From the NCBI GenBank assembly GCA_031271555.1, contig JAISVN010000052.1:1-6470 (forward strand): 6,470 nt of DNA, given 5' to 3'. Both the position numbers and the translations under genes were made by a program. Positions 1-4,869 of the stretch are shown one piece after another (the stretch's first letter is position 1; each line of letters starts with the position of its first letter). This DNA is from Candidatus Methanoplasma sp. Lineage in GTDB: Archaea > Thermoplasmatota > Thermoplasmata > Methanomassiliicoccales > Methanomethylophilaceae. The notes under the pieces are model-generated. The model searched no databases, had not been told where the DNA came from, and saw only the letters and a list, made by a program, of their open reading frames with translations.

Positions 1-357
1 GAAACCTCATGCATTGCGGGTACATATGCATTCGATTATAAAATAAACCCAATCCATACAAAAAATCATCTGATGCGTTGTTCGAATGTCTTGATTCCAG
101 GCTTATCCCTGAGTCTCTCCTGCACAAACAGAATGAGGTTTGTTCAAACACAATGTAAAAATACGCTTACACGCTTTGTACATTAGGTAGAAGGATGACG
201 ACCCTCAAACCAATGGTATGAGGGGCGGGCCGTAACGTGGACCAACGTGCGTTCACATTATGGTACGTCGATGATGATCGTGATGATCACATCGTCAAAC
301 CTTATGCAAACGACTAAGGGGCCGTTCCCTGCATGGGTTGTAATAATACCTCATTAT
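1..357. other. Non-coding stretch left of the insertion sequence
   Basis: No reading frame here resembles a protein, and none has a convincing ribosome binding site. The sequence is AT-rich near 30-70, including TTATAAAATA at about 35-44, which could be a TATA element on either strand. If it acts leftward it could serve a gene outside the window. Short inverted repeats are present: AAACCTCAT (2-10) against ATGAGGTTT (133-141), TGTAA (154-158) against TTACA (167-171), and CCCTCA (202-207) against TGAGGG (219-224) around an 11-nt loop. No tRNA, rRNA or known RNA consensus was recognised. The stretch may be an ordinary intergenic region or hold an undescribed small RNA. Confidence 0.5.
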
Positions 358-374
358 GACTTAATGGGTGACCT
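358..374 (+). repeat. Left inverted repeat of the insertion sequence
   Basis: This 17-bp arm matches 1867-1883 perfectly in inverted orientation. It lies on the side downstream of the transposase gene, 273 bp from the stop codon. Confidence 0.85.
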
Positions 375-647
375 TCGCCCCTATTTTTATGAAATTGCTG
401 TCAATGTAAAGAAAGCTGTCGCTGCATATATCGCGAAAAGGATCGTTCATTCACTGTTCTCGATGCCGTTACAGGTACGGGATGATCATCTCATTCTGCG
501 GCCATCGGATGAGGCCATGTCTGCTCCGACCGGACGGTTCCTTACTGTACAATCTCCTGCTCGTTCGATGTCCTCGGGGACATGATACTTGGTGATCTCT
601 GTAATCTTTCGGGACCCGGTTCCTTCCCTGTTCTGCATCGGATCGCA
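375..647 (-). ncRNA. Candidate bridge-RNA region of the IS element
   Basis: This is 273 nt of non-coding DNA between the transposase stop codon and the left inverted repeat. In IS1111-type members of the IS110 family, the segment downstream of the recombinase gene is known to encode a structured guide RNA whose loops pair with donor and target DNA. Hairpins are visible here. ATGTCC (568-573) pairs with GGACAT (578-583) around a TCGG loop (CCGA on the transposase strand). A GGCC-flanked potential hairpin covers about 500-516, and short GC pairings occur near 610-620 and 528-538. The exact RNA ends and the guide loops cannot be assigned by eye. The assignment rests on position within the element and known family architecture, not on a recognised RNA consensus. 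Confidence 0.35.
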
Positions 648-1748
648 TCACTCTTCTTCTCGATCCTCCCCCGCCGTTATCAGCAGCTCGGGGCTGCTGA
701 TGTACGGCGCGTCATTCCTGACCACCGCCCAGATGACGGTCAGCAGCTTTCGGACGGCCGCTACCAGCGCTTCTCTTCTTGCCTTCCCGTTCTTCACAAG
801 CCTTCGGTACATCTCCGTGACCACCGAATCATCCGCGTGCGTCACATGCGAAAGAGCACAATGCATCAGCAACTCCCGGGCGATCTCATCGCCCCGGTGG
901 GTCGTGGGGCATCTTGGAACGGATTCTGCCGACGACCTCATCCTCGGAACGACCCCGAAGGATGCGGTGAGCTGCTTACTGTTCCGGAACCTCCCCATGT
1001 CCACTATCAGCGATGTAAGATACGCCGCTGTCATCACGCCGATGCCCGGGATGGAGAGGATCAGTTCGTACATGCGGTTGCCAGTGAACATGTGCCTGAT
1101 GGTCTTCTCGATGAGATCGATCCTCCTCTTTGCATCCTTGGCGAACTTTATCTGCATCATCAGATACGGATCCTTGAACTCCGCCAACTCGATCATCGCT
1201 TTGGCGGAGGCGATGTCGCTGTACTCCTTTGACAAATGAATGCCGTGAAGGAGCAGGTGCGCCCTGATCCTCAGCTTGGTCTCTTTGAGATACCTCTTCT
1301 CGTTGAACAGGCCTCTGCACATCTCCCTCCTGGTCATCCATTCCGCAGAGGGGATGAAACACTCCGCGAATTCCTTCTCTCCGTTCAGCCTCCTTCTCAT
1401 GTACCCTGCGAGCTCTATCGAATCGTTCCTGTCGGTTTTCTTGACGGATCTGGTTATACGGTACAGATCGTTGGCCTGGGCCACGGTCACATCGAGGCCC
1501 AGACCTTTCAGTATCCAGTATATCTCATGGGACTTCGTCGAGTTCTCGATCAGTACGTGGCATTCGTGCCTGGACACGAAAGAGGCCATCTTCTTCATCC
1601 CGTCCCCGTCGGACGGGAACTTCCCGAACTCTTTGTTGAATGAAGCCAGAAGTTCTGCGTGTCTCTCCGGCACCTCGCCGATGCCGGCGTATACGGCATA
1701 GGCCGAGGTCTTCTTGGCATGGACGTCCATGCCTATCGCTATTCTCAT
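648..1748 (-). CDS. IS110-family transposase (DEDD/serine recombinase)
   Basis: This 366-residue protein catalyses excision and insertion of the surrounding element. The N-terminal RuvC-like DEDD domain (about 1-160) has its acidic set visible: D8 in GMDVHAKK, E68 in LIENS, and D106/D109 in KTDRND. A basic, helical linker follows (about 140-225). The C-terminal Transposase_20 domain has a helix-hairpin-helix-like LSIPGIGVMTAAYLTSL (231-247), then ASFGVVPRMRSS, where S272 or S273 is the likely nucleophilic serine, and HRGDEIARELL (284-294), the family's KRG-type motif with His for the usual Lys. The reading frame could extend to a TTG at 1781, but ATG at 1748 is preferred because GGGAGG lies about 10 nt upstream and family members begin just before the first Asp. 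No frameshift or internal stop is seen, so it is probably functional. Confidence 0.93.
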   Translation of the reverse strand: MRIAIGMDVHAKKTSAYAVYAGIGEVPERHAELLASFNKEFGKFPSDGDGMKKMASFVSRHECHVLIENSTKSHEIYWILKGLGLDVTVAQANDLYRITRSVKKTDRNDSIELAGYMRRRLNGEKEFAECFIPSAEWMTRREMCRGLFNEKRYLKETKLRIRAHLLLHGIHLSKEYSDIASAKAMIELAEFKDPYLMMQIKFAKDAKRRIDLIEKTIRHMFTGNRMYELILSIPGIGVMTAAYLTSLIVDMGRFRNSKQLTASFGVVPRMRSSAESVPRCPTTHRGDEIARELLMHCALSHVTHADDSVVTEMYRRLVKNGKARREALVAAVRKLLTVIWAVVRNDAPYISSPELLITAGEDREEE

Positions 1749-1799
1749 TTTGTTCCTGCCTCCCGCCACAGACGAAAACAAGGCAGAAGGACGGCAGAG

Positions 1800-1806
1800 A
1801 TTTATC
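1800..1806 (-). promoter_or_regulatory. Possible TATA box for the transposase gene
   Basis: On the minus strand this reads GGATAAATC. A start about 27 nt downstream would fall near 1776, giving a leader of roughly 27 nt that contains the GGGAGG ribosome binding site ahead of the ATG at 1748. The motif is weak and rests on spacing only. Confidence 0.35.
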
Positions 1807-1815
1807 CTGCATACT

Positions 1816-1871
1816 CTATGTTACCGTCGACCTGTGTTGTTTTTGTTGTAGCAAACATAGAAGCACAGGTC
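1816..1871 (-). repeat. Two interleaved inverted repeats, pseudoknot order
   Basis: GACCTGTG (1829-1836) is complementary to CACAGGTC (1864-1871), and CTATGTT (1816-1822) is complementary to AACATAG (1854-1860). The arms alternate rather than nest, which in RNA would be an H-type pseudoknot with stems of 8 and 7 bp. The outer arm overlaps the right inverted repeat of the insertion sequence. The structure could act in RNA or as paired protein-binding sites in DNA near the element end. Confidence 0.45.
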
Positions 1872-1883
1872 ACCCATTAAGTC
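1867..1883 (-). repeat. Right inverted repeat of the insertion sequence
   Basis: This is the perfect 17-bp inverted partner of 358-374. It lies 118 bp upstream of the transposase start codon. Confidence 0.85.
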
Positions 1884-1885
1884 TA

Positions 1886-1953
1886 GGCAGGCTCCTGCCC
1901 GATGGTCCCGGGTTGCCGGCCTGTACTAGAGGCCCGAACCCGGGCTCCCCATC
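1886..1953. repeat. GC-rich double hairpin just outside the IS right end
   Basis: A small hairpin, GGCAG (1886-1890) with CTGCC (1895-1899), is followed directly by a long one. In the long hairpin GATGG (1901-1905) pairs with CCATC (1949-1953), CCCGGGTT (1907-1914) with AACCCGGG (1937-1944), and GGCCT (1918-1922) with AGGCC (1930-1934), leaving a 7-nt GTACTAG loop. That makes 18 base pairs in three blocks with small internal loops. It does not fit tRNA, 5S rRNA or the conserved SRP RNA core. IS110-family elements are known to insert into or beside palindromic repeats, so this may be the target. It could also be the remnant of a structured RNA interrupted by the insertion. Confidence 0.6.
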
Positions 1954-2136
1954 CAAAACGGCAATTGGATAAATTTCAAATTCTGGATATATGCGTTCTC
2001 AAGGGGTCTCCGAATAATCCGAAAGTACGCCGAAGGTCAAACCATCATCAACGGACGCAAAAGGCTGCCCATATGATCACAATCAAGGTCTGATAATGAT
2101 GTCCGAGACCAATCATACAACAGAGCATCCTCGATG
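1954..2136. other. Intergenic region upstream of the ThiI-like gene
   Basis: Together with the preceding hairpins this leaves about 290 bp between the insertion sequence and the next gene. No protein-like frame is supported on either strand. AT-rich, TATA-like words occur near 1968-1990 (GGATAAATTTC, GGATATATG), and a short inverted pair GGTCT (2087-2091) / AGACC (2106-2110) is present. Nothing else is recognised. Confidence 0.4.
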
Positions 2137-2137
2137 T

Positions 2138-2149
2138 GAAAGAATATAT
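2138..2149 (+). promoter_or_regulatory. BRE/TATA promoter of the ThiI-like gene, leaderless
   Basis: GAAAGAATATAT combines a purine-rich BRE-like stretch with a TATA-like core (2143-2149). The core is centred about 27 nt before the GTG at 2173, the distance at which archaeal transcription normally starts. The mRNA would therefore begin at or next to the start codon. No strong Shine-Dalgarno sequence precedes the GTG, which fits a leaderless transcript. Confidence 0.5.
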
Positions 2150-2172
2150 CCGAACTATGTATTAGACGGTCT

Positions 2173-2997
2173 GTGCCGATAATACTTGCAAGATATTCGG
2201 AGATAGGCCTCAAAAGCACGCCGGTGCGCGTGAAGTTCGAGAACAGGCTGAGGGACAACATGATCACGATGCTCGCCGCCGACCGCATAGAGGCATTGGT
2301 CACGAAGAAGGATGCAAGGTTCTACATCGAAACAGAAGAGATCGATGCTGCAGTGCAGGCCGTCAGAAGGGTGTTCGGGATATCGTCGCTGTCCGTCGCA
2401 GAGGTATGCTCATCCGATATGGAAGAGATCTGCGCAACCGCGGCGGAATACTCTCTGAGCAGACTGAAAGAGGGGGAATCCTTTGCGGTCAAAGCGAGAA
2501 GGGAAGGCAATCAGAACTACACGAGCGTGGATGTCGGCAGGGAAGCCGGCTCTGCCATATTCATAGCCAACGAGAGCAAGGGCGTCAAAGTGGATCTGAC
2601 CGATCCCGATGTCACATTCTTCGTCGAGGTAAGGAATAACAAGGCATTCATATTCGGATCATACGTGAAATGTCACGGCGGCCTTCCGGTCGGAACGCAA
2701 GGGAAGGTCATCGCCGAAGTCCAGAGCGAAAGGGACATCCTTTCCGCATGGCTCATGATGAAACGCGGCTGCAAGATATTTGTAAAGGGGGAGAAACAGC
2801 CGCTGCTGGAGAGATACGATCCGGAGATCAAATACGGAGAGGAGGTCTCCACCGACATATTGGGGATAATAAAAGGCACAGCCCTGCGTGAGCTCGGTGA
2901 CGTTTCAGTTTCCGATTTTGAGGTCCCTTTGTTCTTCCCCACTATCGGCATGAGCGATGATGAAGTCTCATCAATGTTGAATTCAATAAAAGAATAA
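2173..2997 (+). CDS. ThiI-like THUMP-domain protein with degenerate PP-loop
   Basis: The protein has 274 residues. True ThiI adds sulfur to uridine 8 of tRNA, using an N-terminal ferredoxin-like domain and a THUMP domain to bind tRNA and an ATP-binding PP-loop domain for catalysis. Residues 1-60 match the N-terminal domain (ILARYSEIGLKS at 4-15). The THUMP domain covers about 60-165 (RRVFGIS at 65-71, FAVKARREGNQNYTSVDVGR at 104-123, DLTDPDVTFFVEV at 141-153). The linker GGLPVGTQGKV (169-179) is also typical. The expected SGGxDS ATP-binding motif is then replaced by QSERDIL (184-190), although the following LMMKRGC survives. Only about 75 residues remain after that, and a tail resembling the end of the PP-loop domain (VPLFFPTIGMSDDEV) suggests an internal deletion. 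It probably binds tRNA but is unlikely to adenylate it. The GTG start fits the conserved N-terminus. Confidence 0.82.
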   Translation: MPIILARYSEIGLKSTPVRVKFENRLRDNMITMLAADRIEALVTKKDARFYIETEEIDAAVQAVRRVFGISSLSVAEVCSSDMEEICATAAEYSLSRLKEGESFAVKARREGNQNYTSVDVGREAGSAIFIANESKGVKVDLTDPDVTFFVEVRNNKAFIFGSYVKCHGGLPVGTQGKVIAEVQSERDILSAWLMMKRGCKIFVKGEKQPLLERYDPEIKYGEEVSTDILGIIKGTALRELGDVSVSDFEVPLFFPTIGMSDDEVSSMLNSIKE

Positions 2998-3000
2998 ACA

Positions 3001-3022
3001 GTCCCGTCCGTGTGAACGGGAC
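3001..3022. terminator. Hairpin between the convergent thiI-like and rpl15e genes
   Basis: GTCCCGT (3001-3007) pairs with ACGGGAC (3016-3022) around an 8-nt loop, 3 nt after the thiI-like stop codon and 28 nt from the rpl15e stop codon. On the minus strand it is followed by T-rich TGTTTATTCTTTT, so it could help end the rpl15e transcript. Archaea mainly rely on T-tracts, so the stem may instead protect the 3' end or limit read-through between the facing genes. Confidence 0.4.
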
Positions 3023-3049
3023 AATGAGTTTGATGGGGGTCGAAGAGGA

Positions 3050-3673
3050 TTACTTTCCTCTTCTTCCGTTTGCTTTTATGGACGGCCTGACTTTCTCGGC
3101 GCCCTTGCCCTTGTTCCTCAGACCGCGACCGGCTATTCCGGCCGATGTGAGTCCGCGGTAGACACGGTTCTTGTTGTTGCTGTTGCAGATCCAGTTGATC
3201 TTTGTGTCAGCTTTTATGACCGGGTGTGCAGGGTCAACGAGTATTATCTCATACCATTCCTGCTGTCCGTCCGCACCCACCCAATATGAGTTGAGGACCT
3301 CGAGGTTCGGGTATCTTTTCGCCGCTCTCTCTTCAGCCATTCTCTGGAGGCTCTTTCCGGTGGTTATCTTGTTGATACCTTTCCTCTTGGGTCTCCTTCC
3401 TGCCGTTATCGCCCTTTTCTGGAATGAGCCTTTTCTGACCCTTCCCCTTACCACGACGTAACCCTGTTTGGCTTTGTATCCGAGGGCCCTTGCCCTGTCA
3501 AGCCTGGTCGGTTTCTCGATCCTGATGAAGTTCTCTTCCCTTCTCCAAAGGATCCTTCTCTCGTGGTTGAGCTCTTTCAAATAAGTCTTGCTGGGGTTCT
3601 TCCAAGCGTCCCCTATGTATCTGTACATGCTCCTCCCGTTCACCGGGCGCACATCCTGACCTTCGTCACTCAT
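3050..3673 (-). CDS. rpl15e: Large-subunit ribosomal protein eL15 (L15e)
   Basis: eL15 is a basic 50S subunit protein shared by archaea and eukaryotes. Family hallmarks are clear: [14 protein letters not shown] near the start, [93 protein letters not shown] and the ending [14 protein letters not shown]. The start is ambiguous. ATG at 3673 has an excellent GGTGAT four nt upstream and gives 207 residues with an extra acidic/polar [18 protein letters not shown] at 3628 begins where most archaeal eL15 proteins begin (192 residues) and has GGGAGG only 3 nt upstream. The distal start is preferred on ribosome-binding-site spacing, with moderate confidence. The gene stands alone, divergent from the membrane-anchored protein gene. 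Confidence 0.95.
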   Translation of the reverse strand: MSDEGQDVRPVNGRSMYRYIGDAWKNPSKTYLKELNHERRILWRREENFIRIEKPTRLDRARALGYKAKQGYVVVRGRVRKGSFQKRAITAGRRPKRKGINKITTGKSLQRMAEERAAKRYPNLEVLNSYWVGADGQQEWYEIILVDPAHPVIKADTKINWICNSNNKNRVYRGLTSAGIAGRGLRNKGKGAEKVRPSIKANGRRGK

Positions 3674-3756
3674 CAATATCACCTTTTTCGGATTCACCCA
3701 AAGGGCACATTTCCGCCGGAACACTGAGTTCCGTACGACTGTCCATACAAACGACG

Positions 3757-3764
3757 TATATAAA
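3757..3764 (-). promoter_or_regulatory. TATA box of rpl15e
   Basis: On the minus strand this reads TTTATATA, preceded by GGAAACTACC. Transcription would start near 3734, giving a leader of about 60 nt that ends in the GGTGAT ribosome binding site. The same bases read TATATAAA on the plus strand, so activity in the opposite direction cannot be excluded. Confidence 0.6.
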
Positions 3765-3795
3765 GGTAGTTTCCGAAGGGACTTGCAAAGATACG

Positions 3796-3803
3796 GATAA
3801 ATA
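3796..3803 (+). promoter_or_regulatory. TATA-like element of the membrane-anchored protein gene
   Basis: GGATAAAT(A) on the plus strand predicts a start near 3826. That leaves a leader of about 27 nt containing AGGGGGAG just before the ATG at 3854. Because the predicted start lies at the in-frame ATG at 3827, a leaderless alternative exists. Confidence 0.45.
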
Positions 3804-3817
3804 CCTGCGATGCAGGT
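3803..3817. promoter_or_regulatory. Operator-like inverted repeat downstream of the TATA element
   Basis: ACCTGC, a 3-nt spacer (GAT), then GCAGGT forms a perfect 6-bp dyad between the TATA-like element and the predicted transcription start. A protein bound there would block RNA polymerase, as many archaeal repressors do. No regulator can be named. Confidence 0.3.
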
Positions 3818-3853
3818 CTGGTAGGGATGAGTTCTTACTCAGGGGGAGAAGAC

Positions 3854-4825
3854 ATGAAACTTAAAAACAAATTGCAGAGGGACCCATCCGGGGTCAGTTC
3901 TCTTCTTGTGATAGCTGTCATAGCAGTGTTGATAGTGGCTGCCGCTGCAGCATATGTCGTATTGTCCGACAAAGGCAACAACAATCAGGTGCTGAGAGGG
4001 CCGGATTGGGCGCCGGGAACAAGTTTGGACTACGACATCAAAGTAGATGGGGCCAAGGTAGGGGTCGCCAACGAGGTCCTTGTAGGGCAGAATGCCGATG
4101 AGTATTTCATAAAGACAGAGACGACATTCAGCTCCGGCCCGACAGCCGGCGTCACAAGCACGACTTATGCGCTGTCTTCTAAGAATGTGGAAGATGCAGA
4201 AAGGATAGGCACCGAAGAGATAGACACGATGGACGGCCGCAAGATGCTGGAGGTGTGGCAGTATGCAGTGGGAAGCGAAACGGCCAAGGTATACGGGGAT
4301 CCGGCCAACGGACTGATCTACAGATACGAAACGGCTCTCAGCAAAGAGGTCGCAGGCGTTGCGCCCGCAGGCTCGACCATGGTGATGGACCTGACGAAAT
4401 ACACACTGCTCTCGCAGGAATCATACGTCGAATCGGAATCTATAGGCAAGACATATGTGTACGCTTACACGGTCGTCGGGCTTGCATTGAGGGGAGAGGT
4501 CGTATGCGTCGCAGACTGTCTGAATGGACAGTACGGCATTCTTCTGGATTCCGTAGGGATCAATGGAGAGTCAGACATATCGTATTTCCTGAGCGACTAC
4601 AAAGAGGGACTGCCCAAGGATGCAGTGAAAGCGGATGGGAACGCATCTCTGGAAACGATCGACGGCACAAAAACGGTTGACATGTGGAAGCTCTCGGGCG
4701 CAGACAAGGAGACCGTGTTCTACGTTGACCCTATTTCTAACATCATATACGGGTTCGACGTAATCGCAGATTCGCCTGAAGGCAAGGTGACCATGCAGTT
4801 CAAACTCGTCGAGAAACCATTATGA
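3854..4825 (+). CDS. Membrane-anchored extracytoplasmic protein with two repeated domains, function unknown
   Basis: The product has 323 residues and I do not recognise the family. A basic N-terminus (KLKNKLQR) precedes a hydrophobic helix at about 14-37, then an acidic, Thr/Ser/Gly-rich exterior part, so it is likely an N-anchored surface protein. The exterior holds two diverged copies of one domain: 55-186 and 198-323. The clearest matching blocks are IDTMDGRKMLEVWQ (123-136) with LETIDGTKTVDMWK (266-279), and YGDPANGLIYRYE (147-159) with YVDPISNIIYGFD (290-302). The only cysteines, C218 and C222, sit in copy 2 and could form a disulfide. The Trp plus VDP-x-x-N/G-xIY pattern vaguely recalls LolA-like lipid-binding folds, but that is speculation. 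GVSSLLVIAV also resembles archaeal pilin-type N-termini. ATG at 3854 is chosen over ATG at 3827 because AGGGGGAG lies 5 nt upstream. Confidence 0.8.
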   Translation: MKLKNKLQRDPSGVSSLLVIAVIAVLIVAAAAAYVVLSDKGNNNQVLRGPDWAPGTSLDYDIKVDGAKVGVANEVLVGQNADEYFIKTETTFSSGPTAGVTSTTYALSSKNVEDAERIGTEEIDTMDGRKMLEVWQYAVGSETAKVYGDPANGLIYRYETALSKEVAGVAPAGSTMVMDLTKYTLLSQESYVESESIGKTYVYAYTVVGLALRGEVVCVADCLNGQYGILLDSVGINGESDISYFLSDYKEGLPKDAVKADGNASLETIDGTKTVDMWKLSGADKETVFYVDPISNIIYGFDVIADSPEGKVTMQFKLVEKPL

Positions 4826-4843
4826 TATGAACCAAACAGTTTC

Positions 4844-4860
4844 CAAACTCTTTAACTTTT
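4844..4860 (+). terminator. T-rich termination region after the membrane-anchored protein gene
   Basis: The 37-bp convergent gap contains pyrimidine- and T-rich CTCTTTAACTTTT shortly after the stop codon at 4823-4825. T-tracts on the non-template strand are the usual archaeal termination signal. Confidence 0.35.
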
Positions 4861-4869
4861 GATCAAAAG
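4856..4869. repeat. 14-bp perfect palindrome across the polB stop codon
   Basis: CTTTTGATCAAAAG is a perfect palindrome. The minus-strand polB stop codon TGA (4865-4863) lies in its centre. It may contribute to ending transcription from both sides or be fortuitous. Confidence 0.4.

Larger units (their letters stand above)
358..1883 (-). mobile_element. IS110-family insertion sequence, probably IS1111 subgroup, complete
   Basis: A perfect 17-bp inverted repeat, GACTTAATGGGTGACCT, lies at 358-374 on the plus strand and at 1867-1883 on the minus strand. Similarity continues inward, so 358-388 matches 1853-1883 at about 26 of 31 positions. These repeats bracket one intact transposase gene of the IS110 family. 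IS110 elements proper lack terminal inverted repeats, while IS1111-group members carry subterminal ones; that and the long non-coding segment after the transposase gene point to IS1111. The span of about 1.53 kb is normal for the family. Because such repeats are subterminal, the true ends may lie a few bases outside these coordinates. No flanking target duplication is evident, which is usual here. The intact gene and matching ends suggest a recent and possibly active copy. Confidence 0.85.

Noticed and set aside
82..97. GTTCGAAT resembling a tRNA T-loop
   Set aside because: No flanking T-stem, acceptor stem or anticodon arm can be built around it.
500..516. CCTCAT and CCGATGG words in the IS non-coding region (minus strand) that also occur in the left and right flanks, suggesting target-guide loops
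   Set aside because: Matches of 6-7 nt in a region this long are expected by chance, and their geometry relative to the unknown core dinucleotide could not be verified.
247..585. A 112-codon plus-strand frame running across the left IS boundary
   Set aside because: It crosses the inverted repeat into the element, has no ribosome binding site and shows no domain-like composition.
589..1239. Long plus-strand reading frames opposite the transposase gene
   Set aside because: They are antisense to a gene with clear catalytic motifs, have no convincing ribosome binding site and do not resemble proteins.
1749..1781. TTG start adding 11 residues to the transposase
   Set aside because: The ATG at 1748 has a good GGGAGG site about 10 nt upstream, and the family starts just before the first catalytic Asp.
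1886..1953. tRNA or SRP RNA at the GC-rich hairpin
   Set aside because: The GGTTCGGG-like loop lacks a matching 5-bp T-stem, and the conserved SRP helix-8 GGAA/GGAGCA motif is absent nearby.
2072..2110. Box C/D small RNA suggested by ATGATCA, CTGA and ATGATG words
   Set aside because: The C box has a mismatch, no terminal D box follows at the right spacing, and no terminal stem forms.
3171..3461. Hydrophobic plus-strand frame that could look like a small membrane protein
   Set aside because: It is the antisense of the conserved eL15 gene. The hydrophobicity is the expected complement of Lys/Arg-rich codons.
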